In this document: one piece after another, positions 20,706-29,099 of the stretch
How positions within the stretch are numbered: the first letter of the stretch is position 1
Layout of the letters: every line of letters begins with the position of its first letter
Virus record (IMG/VR): IMGVR_UViG_3300032020_000007
Span: 1-49,937 of that record
DNA from: a virus
Strand: one strand, 5' to 3'
Length of the DNA: 49,937 nucleotides
Position numbers and translations under genes: made by a program
The notes under the pieces: model-generated
Seen by the model: the letters and a program-made list of their open reading frames with translations, nothing else
The model's database searches: none
What the model was told of the DNA's origin: nothing

Positions 20706-22484
20706 ATGATAGAAAATGCTAATAAAATAATTGATGAGAAAAACATCTCACAGAGATATGAGGCGCGTCTTCAGACACTTGCTGCGGCTTGGGGCAAAAA
20801 ATGGGAAGGTGCTTTAGACCATACACAGCGATTAACAAGATTGTGGGCGTCCGGTTATTTTGATAAAGGATATGCCCGATGGCATTTAATTAACTTAATG
20901 AATCGTGGTGTATCAACTGTTGTATCTTATTTGTGTGAAGGCAATCCAAAAGTATTAGTAGAACCAAAAGCACCGAAATTACGTTACTATGCCCGTGCAA
21001 GACAATTAGTTTTGAATCATCTTATTGAACAAAATAATTTTGCTGATGAGGTATTTATTCCTGGTGCAACGGCGTCAATGTTTGGTATGGCCATTGCACG
21101 AACATTTTTTGAATATGATAGAATTGTGGATTATAAAAATGAACAAATAAAAGTGGGTATTCCAAAAGTTGTAATTATAGAACCTTGTGATTATATTGGA
21201 GACCCATCAGCAAAACGTCAAAAGGATTTTGCAATAGAAGGAGATATTTATAAATTACCGACAGAATATGCAAAAGATTTATTTGGCAATAAATATGCTG
21301 ATTTTATTCAACCAGATTGTAAATTAGTTACTAAATATAGTAACGAAGAGATTGTGGCAAAGGCAGGTTCTTTTGATTTTAACCGTCTTGCAGAAGAAGA
21401 GTATAGCACTTTTATTGATATTTACCTCAAAAAAGAAAAAACGATTGTAACTATTATGCCTATGGGGCATAAAGCTGTAATTTTACGAGAAATAGAGTGG
21501 GATGGGCCTGGTGATTCACCTTATGACAAACTTGGGTATAAATATCTGCCAGGGATACCAATTCCGCTGCCACCGGCCTGGGACTGGTATGACCTTGATG
21601 TAACAATGAATATAATGGCACAAACAGCAAGGATTCAAGCTGAATCTCAAAAGAATTTAATTGTTGCAGACGCAGACGCAAAAGATGCGGCTGAAACAGC
21701 CCTTAAAAACAAGAATATGAATGTTGTAATTGCTCACGGAATGGACGCTGTTAAAACATTTTCTTTTGGGGGGGTTTCTCCACAGAATTATCAATGGATG
21801 GCTTTTGCCGAAACTGAATTTACTAAATCTGGAGTACCGGCAGAAGTTATGAGAGGGACGGGGGCAGAGGCAAATACACTTGGGCAAGAACAGCTTATAT
21901 TTGCAAATGCAAGTCGGATTGTTAATAATTTTTATACAAGATTTCATCAATGGATGACATCTATTTTGAATAAGTGGTCTTGGGCGGTGGGACAGACGCC
22001 TAATACCTATATAGAGATTTTAGATACAGTTAAAATTCCTGGTCTTAATGACTATGAAATGCCGGTATATTTTACAAGCAAAGAAAAATCTGCCGAGTTT
22101 GAAAGTTTTTTGTTAAAAGTAATTCCATATAGCACACAAAGAACTACTCCTGAATTGATGTATCAGAGATTATATCAACTTATGACGGCTTGGATGATTC
22201 CGACTATGCAGTTGCGTATGCAGCAAGGTTCTTCTATTGATTTTCCAGTGGTTGATAAACTACTTGCTGATTATGGGGGGATTGAAAGTTTTCAATTATG
22301 GTATAAGAGTGTTTTGCCAAATGAATCCCCCGATGTTGATTTTGTTATGAAAAGTAATAAAGGACAGGGAAATGATAAGGCCGGAGCGACATTGGCAAGC
22401 AGACAGGCGAATTTGCAGCAACAACAAGAAAGAACGCAGCCAACAGGCCCGATGGTGTTACCAGAACAAGAAAGTGTAAAATGA
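20706..22484 (+). CDS. Portal protein
   Basis: A 592-residue protein directly after the large terminase. It has the expected mixed build with a long helical middle (MNIMAQTARIQAES, then a Gly-rich part, then FAETEFTKSGVPAEVMRGTG) and a Gln-rich C-terminus. The SGVP-x-EVMRG segment is typical of portal proteins of podoviral type. It forms the ring through which DNA enters and leaves the capsid. Confidence 0.85.
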   Translation: MIENANKIIDEKNISQRYEARLQTLAAAWGKKWEGALDHTQRLTRLWASGYFDKGYARWHLINLMNRGVSTVVSYLCEGNPKVLVEPKAPKLRYYARARQLVLNHLIEQNNFADEVFIPGATASMFGMAIARTFFEYDRIVDYKNEQIKVGIPKVVIIEPCDYIGDPSAKRQKDFAIEGDIYKLPTEYAKDLFGNKYADFIQPDCKLVTKYSNEEIVAKAGSFDFNRLAEEEYSTFIDIYLKKEKTIVTIMPMGHKAVILREIEWDGPGDSPYDKLGYKYLPGIPIPLPPAWDWYDLDVTMNIMAQTARIQAESQKNLIVADADAKDAAETALKNKNMNVVIAHGMDAVKTFSFGGVSPQNYQWMAFAETEFTKSGVPAEVMRGTGAEANTLGQEQLIFANASRIVNNFYTRFHQWMTSILNKWSWAVGQTPNTYIEILDTVKIPGLNDYEMPVYFTSKEKSAEFESFLLKVIPYSTQRTTPELMYQRLYQLMTAWMIPTMQLRMQQGSSIDFPVVDKLLADYGGIESFQLWYKSVLPNESPDVDFVMKSNKGQGNDKAGATLASRQANLQQQQERTQPTGPMVLPEQESVK

Positions 22485-22513
22485 AATTTGTCAAATTTTG
22501 GAGGAAAATCAAA

Positions 22514-22621
22514 ATGGACTTTGGGGATTTAACTTTTGAAGACATTGAAGGATTATATTTTCCTGCGGAAGATGGTGATGATTTAACGGCACTTTGTAAC
22601 GATGCCTATCCTTTTGGTTAG
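22514..22621 (+). CDS. Small acidic protein (35 aa)
   Basis: The ATG at 22514 follows GGAGG and encodes an acidic peptide (DFGDLTFEDIEGLYFPAEDG). An ATG at 22481, coupled to the portal stop, would add 11 basic residues. Function is unknown. Confidence 0.45.
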   Translation: MDFGDLTFEDIEGLYFPAEDGDDLTALCNDAYPFG

Positions 22622-22654
22622 GAAATAACTTATCCTTTCAGATAAGGAAATAAT

Positions 22655-22828
22655 ATGCGTATTGGACGCAATAAATTAAAAATGAGTTCAGGCGAGGTCA
22701 GAACATTTCGTTCTGAAGGTGCAAGAGATAGATTTGAAAGATTTGCACAGGCGTATAAACGCGGATGGCGCCCCTCACATTTAAGAGCAAAAATTGCAAT
22801 AAGAAGAAGAAGGAAACAAAATGGCTAA
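22655..22828 (+). CDS. Small basic protein (57 aa)
   Basis: AAGGA precedes the ATG. The product is very rich in Arg and Lys (FERFAQAYKRGWRPSHLR, ending RRRRKQNG). It overlaps the next gene by eight bases. It could bind DNA or capsid; function is unknown. Confidence 0.6.
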   Translation: MRIGRNKLKMSSGEVRTFRSEGARDRFERFAQAYKRGWRPSHLRAKIAIRRRRKQNG

Positions 22829-23024
22829 AATTTCGAGAAAAATGATACAATGGAGACGAAAACAAAAACCTCAATCTATTATGACCACAGAAAAGTTTGA
22901 AGAGATAAAAGAAAGAGCTGCTGCGGGGGGCGCAACTAATCCAGAAGCGGTCGCAGGCTCCAGTTACTGGAAAACGGCACGAGCAAAATATCTTAAACGT
23001 AAAATGAGAAAAGGGAATAAGTAA
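22821..23024 (+). CDS. Small basic protein (67 aa)
   Basis: A second Lys/Arg-rich product (SRKMIQWRRKQKP at the start, a KYLKRKMRKGNK end) with a central Ala/Gly-rich part. It lies in the same operon as the preceding basic protein. Function is unknown. Confidence 0.65.
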   Translation: MAKISRKMIQWRRKQKPQSIMTTEKFEEIKERAAAGGATNPEAVAGSSYWKTARAKYLKRKMRKGNK

Positions 23025-23029
23025 AATGG

Positions 23030-23257
23030 ATGAGGACTGCGGTGGGGACTGTTCTTCAAATACTGACAACAATAGCAAGTTTGTTGACGGCTTGTTTAAT
23101 AAGTCGAAAAAAAGCAAAATGGGGATATTTTCTTGGTTTTGTATCTTTGCCCTTATGGGTAATTATGGAATGGTATTATCAACAATGGTTTTTCTTAATC
23201 CTCAATCCTCTGTATTTCTACATTTGGATAAAAGGATGGTTTAATCATAGAAAGTGA
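23030..23257 (+). CDS. Membrane protein with two predicted spans (75 aa)
   Basis: Segments GTVLQILTTIASLLTACLI and WFFLILNPLYFYIWI, with a basic loop between them, predict a two-span membrane protein. An overlapping frame starting at 23026 is Cys- and Asp-rich at its start and lacks this pattern. A holin is possible, but membrane proteins of unknown role are common here. Confidence 0.65.
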   Translation: MRTAVGTVLQILTTIASLLTACLISRKKAKWGYFLGFVSLPLWVIMEWYYQQWFFLILNPLYFYIWIKGWFNHRK

Positions 23258-23265
23258 GGTAATAA

Positions 23266-23658
23266 ATGACGGCAAGTTTAAGTTTAACACAAGTGATAGA
23301 TTTAAGTGGTTCAAACCAGGATAGAATTATTGCAAATAAAACTACTGTTGGAGTAACTCCAACGGAAGCATTGGAACAATGTCCCGTTCTTGGCACTGCA
23401 TCTGCTACACTTGATTTAGGGGATATAGCTGCTGGTAAAGGGTTCTTTATTTATATGGAAGCGGTTGGTGGTAATTTTTACGTTAAATTAGGTGCAACAA
23501 CAGGAGACCCTGTTCTTACAGATTCACATTTATATATCAAGTCGGGAGAGGGTTATTGTGTGCCAATCAATCCCAATGCTACTGCTATGCCTGGCATCCG
23601 AGTTAAGGGGGATGATGCTGCCGCCGTTCTCCGTTATTTCCTTGTAGGTGGGGCATAA
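23266..23658 (+). CDS. Putative head decoration or fibre-like protein (130 aa)
   Basis: A beta-rich, Gly- and Ala-rich sequence (LSGSNQDRIIANKTTVG, then ATLDLGDIAAGKGFFIY) with no membrane segment is typical of small virion proteins. It lies between portal and scaffold. The exact role is not clear. Confidence 0.55.
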   Translation: MTASLSLTQVIDLSGSNQDRIIANKTTVGVTPTEALEQCPVLGTASATLDLGDIAAGKGFFIYMEAVGGNFYVKLGATTGDPVLTDSHLYIKSGEGYCVPINPNATAMPGIRVKGDDAAAVLRYFLVGGA

Positions 23659-23685
23659 CGAAACAATTAAATTAGGGGATATAAA

Positions 23686-24045
23686 ATTCCTATCTACACA
23701 CTGAAATGTTTGTCTTGCGGTGAAGTAACCGAACAATTTTTGCCAATACAGAAAAAGATTAGAACAAGAAAATGTGGTTGTGGCGGCAGAATTATTCACG
23801 ATTTTGTTGCAGACCACAAGGCGGGGACAATTGATAGCCAGATGAGGGAATATCAATTTGACGGCTCGACTGGGACGAGGTTATATCCCGCAGCACTTTT
23901 AACAGAAGAACAAGTTAATAAAGCAAGGCAACAACATCCTGGCTTTGATTGGAAAAAGCATAATGGTTGTTATTTGCCAGTTATAAAAAATAGGCAAGAC
24001 AAAAAAAGATTTTTGAAGCAAAAAGGTTGGGTAGAGTTCGATTAG
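23686..24045 (+). CDS. FmdB-like zinc-ribbon protein; ATT in the start position
   Basis: From codon ATT at 23686 the sequence reads (M)PIYTLKCLSCGEVTEQF, the standard opening of FmdB-type zinc-ribbon proteins, followed by CGCGG as the second Cys pair. AGGGG lies seven bases before the ATT. The first ordinary start in frame, a TTG at 23710, would remove the first Cys of the ribbon. So ATT is either used as a start or replaces a former ATG. The C-terminal half is basic and not recognised. Confidence 0.7.
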   Translation: MPIYTLKCLSCGEVTEQFLPIQKKIRTRKCGCGGRIIHDFVADHKAGTIDSQMREYQFDGSTGTRLYPAALLTEEQVNKARQQHPGFDWKKHNGCYLPVIKNRQDKKRFLKQKGWVEFD

Positions 24046-24054
24046 GAGACAAAA

Positions 24055-24267
24055 ATGAAATGTCCAAAGTGTAAAAGTAAAAATGTGGTTGATCATACTG
24101 ATAGTGAATTGAGAAAAAATCATCTTTTGGTTTGGCAATGTTTTGATTGTGATGAGTTTTGGCAAACTGGTTGGGATATTGATATGCCGCCAAGACCAGA
24201 AATTGTGGAACATTGTAAAATATATGAGAAACAGATTAAAGCATATTTGAAAAAATATAAGGATTAA
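24055..24267 (+). CDS. Zinc-ribbon protein (70 aa)
   Basis: CPKCKSKNV and CFDCDEFW form a zinc ribbon of the transcription-factor type, followed by a helical tail. It shares its start context (AGGAGACAAAAATG) with its neighbours. Function is unknown. Confidence 0.75.
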   Translation: MKCPKCKSKNVVDHTDSELRKNHLLVWQCFDCDEFWQTGWDIDMPPRPEIVEHCKIYEKQIKAYLKKYKD

Positions 24268-24278
24268 AGGAGACAAAA

Positions 24279-24584
24279 ATGGAAAATGTTTGTAAAATTT
24301 GTGGCGGCGGATTTCGTGAAGGCACGTTAGTAAATGGTAAATGCCCTATTTGTGTTGTTGATTATCCTGATGCTAATAGTTTAGTTGAGGCAATGGTTCA
24401 AACTGGGAAAAAAGAGGACATTCACGTCAATCTTACACAAGAAAGAGTAAGAGAAATTGTGTATGAAATTTTAAGTGATGCTGGTATTAAGAGAGTTGCT
24501 TGTGAAAAATGCAAGAAACTTTTTTATAAAATCTCGCCTGCACAACGCCAATGTGAGAAATGTAAAGATAAGGAGACAAAATGA
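24279..24584 (+). CDS. Double zinc-ribbon protein (101 aa)
   Basis: One four-Cys site at the N-terminus (CKICGGGF, CPIC) and one at the C-terminus (CEKCKKLF, CEKCKDKE) flank a helical middle. It is coupled by ATGA to the scaffold gene. Function is unknown; three zinc proteins in a row here is notable. Confidence 0.75.
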   Translation: MENVCKICGGGFREGTLVNGKCPICVVDYPDANSLVEAMVQTGKKEDIHVNLTQERVREIVYEILSDAGIKRVACEKCKKLFYKISPAQRQCEKCKDKETK

Positions 24585-25528
24585 CGGATAGCATAGAAAA
24601 TGTAGAGGCGGATGTTGTTCAATCCGCTGCGGAAACAAAAGATGTAAAACAAGATGAAACTAAAGTTTTAGAAACAGATAAAATATCTGAACCTGAAAAA
24701 GAAAAATCTTTCAAAGATAGAGTTATAGGGACTATTAAAGATAAATTGGGTATTGGAGTAAAAGTAGAATCTCCTGAATTATCTGAAGAAAGTCCTGATG
24801 AGTTTATAGACGCCGCAATAAGTGCTGGATGGACAGATGAAGATATTGAGTTATTTGTTAAAGATAAAACTCCTGACGAATTATTAGAATTAGTGCCGCA
24901 TTTGGTGTCAAGTGTGGAACAGCCGGAAGATAAATCTGAAACAAAAGAAGGCGCTAAAGTTGATTCTTCTGTAAAATCTGAAACTGACGTTGAGAAAGAT
25001 AAAGACGTTGATGCTTTGCTTGAAAAGTTGTTGCCTAAATTACAAGAAAAACTCGGCATAGATAGTGTTAAAACATTGACAGATGAAATAAGAACAGAAA
25101 GAGAAGCAAATAATACTGCAAATACACTTAAACGAGCAGATGATTTGATGGATGATTTGAGTAAAGAATTTAAGGAATTTGGGCAAAGAAAAGATATGCC
25201 GGTATATCCTGCGGGCAATTTGAAAGGACAACTGATTCCTACAAGTCCACAATTCAAAGCCAGGTCGGAGTTATACGGTTTTGCAGTGCCTTTTATGAGG
25301 TCGGGGCAAAGCATAGATGACGCTATGGCCAATGCTCTTTACACATATAAAGGCAAATATCTAAAGGAACGGACACAAAGGGACTTGATTAAAGACCTTA
25401 AAAATCACGAAAAGAAATTATCAGGCCCTCGAACTGCCAAAGAGAGTAAAAAGATTTATGCTAATGACAGAGAAGAAGGCATTGATGCTATTCGTGATAT
25501 TTTAAGTTCACAAGGTAAGGAAGGATAA
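24581..25528 (+). CDS. Scaffolding protein (probable)
   Basis: The first two thirds of this 315-residue protein are extremely acidic and Ser/Glu/Lys-rich with coiled-coil character; the C-terminal part is basic (RTAKESKKIYANDREE). Its place directly before the major capsid gene is the classical scaffold position. No protease motif was seen. It would guide capsid assembly and be removed or expelled. Confidence 0.75.
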   Translation: MTDSIENVEADVVQSAAETKDVKQDETKVLETDKISEPEKEKSFKDRVIGTIKDKLGIGVKVESPELSEESPDEFIDAAISAGWTDEDIELFVKDKTPDELLELVPHLVSSVEQPEDKSETKEGAKVDSSVKSETDVEKDKDVDALLEKLLPKLQEKLGIDSVKTLTDEIRTEREANNTANTLKRADDLMDDLSKEFKEFGQRKDMPVYPAGNLKGQLIPTSPQFKARSELYGFAVPFMRSGQSIDDAMANALYTYKGKYLKERTQRDLIKDLKNHEKKLSGPRTAKESKKIYANDREEGIDAIRDILSSQGKEG

Positions 25529-25570
25529 TGTTAATATAGTATTTTAATAACGTGAAAGGGTCGGTGTTCA

Positions 25571-26701
25571 ATGAGTTTGCCTACGATTGACTATAATAGA
25601 GATGTAATCAATGCCACATTAGAGCATTGGTTGGAAAAACAACCACCTTTATCTTTTGCTTATCAAACATATCAGTTTTTTAATACTGGGTTTGCGGCAA
25701 ACGTAAAAAAGATAGGTGGACGTAAATTAAAAAGTGCTATTACTACTGGCACTGTTGGCAACGCAGGATTTACAAATATATGGGCGGAAGATAGTGTAGT
25801 TATCAAGAACATTACCAAGACTTATGAGCTTGATAATATAAAACACTGTCAAGGTGCAATGGCTTTTAATAAAATTGAAATGGACGCCAATAAAACCGCA
25901 GAAGCTGCCGAACAGATTTTTGATGTTGTTGAGCTTCAATATAACAAAGCTATGGCAGAAGTTATTGATAAGATTTATTTAGGGAGTTGGACAGGTCTTG
26001 CAAGTGCTTCTGATGTTGATAGTATATATAGTATTCCAAATTGGATTTCAATGGGGGCTTTAGCAAGCACAGGCGGATATACGGGCTATCGTGCCAGATA
26101 TAATGATGCAAGTAATACGGGTGATGCTGCTGGAACGGCATTTGATAAAGCGGGATTAACTTCAAGTGCAACCGTTAATCCAGAATATGCTAATTATTTT
26201 GCCGACCATCAAGGGGTTCTCGATGAATCATTATATTCAATACTTGATGAAGCAAATTTAGTGCAGCATTTTCAACCCCCTATTATGATTGCAGGGCATA
26301 ATGTTCCAACAGTTACTTATGTAGTTTATACTAACAAGAATGTTATTAAAACATTAAATGCCCTCAATCTTAAATTAAATGCTAATGTTGGGCCACAGCC
26401 GAATACTGCCGGATATTTTCCGACAACTGGACCAATTTTGCCTGGTGGGATTCCAGTAGTTTATGTTGATGTTCTTGATACTCAACGAGATTCTATTTAT
26501 GGCAAAGACCCAATTTTTGGTATCAATCATCGCATTTTGTATCCTGTTGTGCTTAATGGTTGGGATTTCAAAATGACAGAGGCGGATGCAACTAACAGAC
26601 ACTTGGTAACAGATAGATTTCTTGATTGGGTTGGCCAATGGTGGTCTTCAAGAAGTCCACGCTATGCAGGATACCTTATCTGCGACCGCCCCACGAGTTA
26701 A
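25571..26701 (+). CDS. Major capsid protein (HK97-like, probable)
   Basis: A 376-residue protein directly after the scaffold. The long N-terminal helix with many Ala, the central beta-rich part (NGWDFKMTEADATNR) and the position fit an HK97-fold capsid protein. Conserved family motifs could not be checked here. GTGAAAGGGT precedes the ATG. Confidence 0.8.
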   Translation: MSLPTIDYNRDVINATLEHWLEKQPPLSFAYQTYQFFNTGFAANVKKIGGRKLKSAITTGTVGNAGFTNIWAEDSVVIKNITKTYELDNIKHCQGAMAFNKIEMDANKTAEAAEQIFDVVELQYNKAMAEVIDKIYLGSWTGLASASDVDSIYSIPNWISMGALASTGGYTGYRARYNDASNTGDAAGTAFDKAGLTSSATVNPEYANYFADHQGVLDESLYSILDEANLVQHFQPPIMIAGHNVPTVTYVVYTNKNVIKTLNALNLKLNANVGPQPNTAGYFPTTGPILPGGIPVVYVDVLDTQRDSIYGKDPIFGINHRILYPVVLNGWDFKMTEADATNRHLVTDRFLDWVGQWWSSRSPRYAGYLICDRPTS

Positions 26702-26778
26702 TAGTTAAATAGATATGAAAATTGAAATATGTTTGGGATTACAGAGTTAATTCCACCAAAAGTGAAAGGGTTATAAAA

Positions 26779-27870
26779 ATGGCTCACGCTATTACTTGGG
26801 CTTATGATTCACAAGCTGAAGTCAAGGCCGTATATTATGAAAGCGAAAGCACCATATATGAAGGTATGCCAGTTTGTTATAATTTTGATACAACTGATAA
26901 CCGGACTGGTTATGGTGCTGCAACTTTAGCGGCTGCCAAAACAGAACAAGGCACGACTGCTGAAGGGGAATTGAATGAAGGTAAGTATATTAGAGTAGAA
27001 AATCCTGCTGCTGATAATCTTTTATGGTTTGCAGGTGTTGTTGCTGGAACAAAGAAAGCAGGCCAAATAGGCCCTTGTGTTCTTGATATTTATGTTCCTA
27101 ATGGGGCTGTTGTGCCAGTTAGAGCGGGTGTTGAGTGCACAGTTGGCAAAACAGTATTATCAATTATAAGTGCTACACAATATTTTGGCCAGCCACTTTC
27201 CGCAACACAAGCACGTCCTGTTGCTATTGCAATGGAAACTAATGCTACTCTTGATAGCACACCTGGATTGATTCTTGCTCGGCTTTGTCCAAAAGAATTT
27301 ATTTATCAGGAATTGACAGGAGATGCTTTAAGTGTCGCTGTTGCAGGCACAAGTGCTATTGTTGTAAATAGAATCAATGTTACTTCTGCGCAGACTGGCG
27401 GCTTATTTAATGCTTTTGATTGTGAGGCAACAGTTTCGGCTGGCGGATATAGTGAAGGTGGTGGGCTTGCAGCTTATTTTCAAGCTACTATTAGTGGCAC
27501 AGCAGCAGGTAAATGTAATGCCGTTGGTATTTGGACGAACGTTACTGGTGGCACACACGCAGACAATCTTTGTGCTTTGGAAGTTGGCTTATGGACAGAC
27601 CAATCTCTTGCAAGTGCTAAATGGGTTGCTCCATTGTGCATACGGGATGAGTTACAAACAGGGCCAACTGCCGCCAGCCACTTTATGATGGTGTTTATCT
27701 GTGATGGTAATGGCGACCATCCAGACGGTATGTTCCTTGCACAGGCGGCTGCGGATATTGCATTGACAAGTGCTGCATCTGTTACTACATCAGGGAAGAT
27801 TGCATTTAAGGTTGGAACAGCAGGAAGTTATACAACTTATTATATTCCTTGTGGAAATACAACGAGTTAA
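26779..27870 (+). CDS. Virion structural protein (363 aa)
   Basis: The ATG at 26779 follows AAGGGTTATAAAA and gives MAHAITWAYDSQ; the frame upstream begins at TTG and lacks support. The sequence is Ala/Gly/Thr-rich and beta-like throughout, as in head-decoration proteins. It follows the capsid gene and ends just before a hairpin terminator. The exact role is unknown. Confidence 0.65.
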   Translation: MAHAITWAYDSQAEVKAVYYESESTIYEGMPVCYNFDTTDNRTGYGAATLAAAKTEQGTTAEGELNEGKYIRVENPAADNLLWFAGVVAGTKKAGQIGPCVLDIYVPNGAVVPVRAGVECTVGKTVLSIISATQYFGQPLSATQARPVAIAMETNATLDSTPGLILARLCPKEFIYQELTGDALSVAVAGTSAIVVNRINVTSAQTGGLFNAFDCEATVSAGGYSEGGGLAAYFQATISGTAAGKCNAVGIWTNVTGGTHADNLCALEVGLWTDQSLASAKWVAPLCIRDELQTGPTAASHFMMVFICDGNGDHPDGMFLAQAAADIALTSAASVTTSGKIAFKVGTAGSYTTYYIPCGNTTS

Positions 27871-27885
27871 AGTTAATGACTTTGG

Positions 27886-27904
27886 GGGCAAGGCGTTCTT
27901 GCCC
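27886..27904 (+). terminator. Hairpin terminator after the capsid genes
   Basis: GGGCAAG-GCGTT-CTTGCCC forms a perfect seven-base-pair stem. A run of T (CTTTTTTG) begins about nine bases later. It would limit read-through from the abundant capsid transcript. Confidence 0.6.
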
Positions 27905-27935
27905 TCGAAGTTCTTTTTTGAAAGGAGATAGAACT

Positions 27936-28235
27936 ATGATTTTAGATGTAACAAAACCTCTGGTCAATTTTGCTGGACAAAATCTTAAAGACAGTGATGG
28001 GGCAGGTGAGGTTGTGGATGCCACAATTCGTATGGCGTTTGTTAATGCTCTTCTTGCTCCTGTTCAAAAAGATACTGGGATGGACAAGATGAAGAAAGGT
28101 GAGTTGGCCAGAAAGATTTACCAAAACGATGCTGTGGAGCTTACTGTTGATGAGGCAAAGATTATAAAAGATAGAATAGGGGAGATTTATCCTCCGTTAG
28201 TGGTTCTGCAACTGTGGGGTCTCTTGGACAAGTAA
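27936..28235 (+). CDS. Hypothetical protein (99 aa)
   Basis: GGAG stands eight bases before the ATG. The protein is helical (GELARKIYQNDAVELTVDEA) with a hydrophobic end (LVVLQLWGLL). A head-tail or scaffold-related role is possible. The longer frame to 27849 would cross the terminator hairpin. Confidence 0.65.
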   Translation: MILDVTKPLVNFAGQNLKDSDGAGEVVDATIRMAFVNALLAPVQKDTGMDKMKKGELARKIYQNDAVELTVDEAKIIKDRIGEIYPPLVVLQLWGLLDK

Positions 28236-28283
28236 TACATATTTTATAAATTGAGGCGGAAATTTCTGTCTCCTTGTTGGGGG

Positions 28284-28309
28284 GTTGTGGGCCAATCTTG
28301 GCTCACAAC
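28284..28309 (+). terminator. Strong hairpin before the adaptor genes
   Basis: GTTGTGGGCCA pairs with TGGCTCACAAC over eleven positions (one G-T) around the loop ATCT. No T run follows at once, so attenuation or mRNA stabilisation is as likely as termination. Confidence 0.45.
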
Positions 28310-28336
28310 TGCTCCAACGCTATTTGAGGAAATATA

Positions 28337-29098
28337 ATGAGTAATTTAAGTTTGCAGTTCAGCGAGTTATATACAAAAATTTCAGAATACTTGGGATTAA
28401 CGTCTTACGGAACAGCCCCAACAGGGACTGACCTAACTCGCTGTAAAGATATAGCATATAGGGGTTATCGTAGATTTCTTTATCCTATTGATTCTGCGGC
28501 AAGAAAGATTTATTTATGGTCTTTTTTGAGAAAAGAAGCGGCACTTACTACGGTAAATAGTAAATGGAAATATGAATTGCCCCCCGATTTTGTTTCTTTG
28601 GCGGTTGGATTTAAGTTTAACAATGCAGAGAATTATCCGCCACTTGAATTGAAGCCAGAATCTTTTCTTGCCAATTTAAGGTCAATGTCTGTTGCAACGG
28701 CTATACCAAGATATTGTTCTATTGTAAATGGCAAATTTGACAAAGAGACGGGGCTTAATAAAGAATTAAGGATGTTTCCAGCGCCTAATGCCGCTCTTAC
28801 ATATTATTATACTTATATCTTTATACCTGATAAGCCAGACACTTCTACTGATTTATTGGTAGGTGGTGCTATTGCAGCAGAAACAATTTTACAATGCTGC
28901 ATAGCTGCTGCTGAATTGCAAGAAAAACCTGAACAATTACAAGCGGGACAGGCGGGTTATCAGGAAACGAAAGCCCAACAGATGCTGCAAAGTTTAATTG
29001 AGATTGATAGGCAATCACAGCAAGTATTAGAGCCAGATATATCTGTTGAACAGTTGTTATCAGTAATGCCTCAACAATCACCGGCAGGAGTTACATAA
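28337..29098 (+). CDS. Head-to-tail adaptor protein (copy 1)
   Basis: This 253-residue protein shares a clear block with the next gene: YRGYRRFLYPID, then WKYELPPDF. Together with the position after the capsid genes this fits podoviral adaptor (gp11/tail-tubular A type) proteins, which attach the tail nozzle to the portal. Helical start and end flank a beta-rich middle. The two genes are a tandem duplication. Confidence 0.75.
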   Translation: MSNLSLQFSELYTKISEYLGLTSYGTAPTGTDLTRCKDIAYRGYRRFLYPIDSAARKIYLWSFLRKEAALTTVNSKWKYELPPDFVSLAVGFKFNNAENYPPLELKPESFLANLRSMSVATAIPRYCSIVNGKFDKETGLNKELRMFPAPNAALTYYYTYIFIPDKPDTSTDLLVGGAIAAETILQCCIAAAELQEKPEQLQAGQAGYQETKAQQMLQSLIEIDRQSQQVLEPDISVEQLLSVMPQQSPAGVT

Positions 29099-29099
29099 A

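Noticed and set aside
23026-23244. Alternative 72-codon frame starting four bases before the membrane-protein gene
   Set aside because: The 23030 frame gives a regular two-span membrane protein; this frame lacks any pattern and ends inside it.
24619-25332. Long minus-strand frame opposite the scaffold gene
   Set aside because: A Ser-rich shadow caused by the Glu/Lys/Ser-rich codons of the scaffold; no ribosome binding site.
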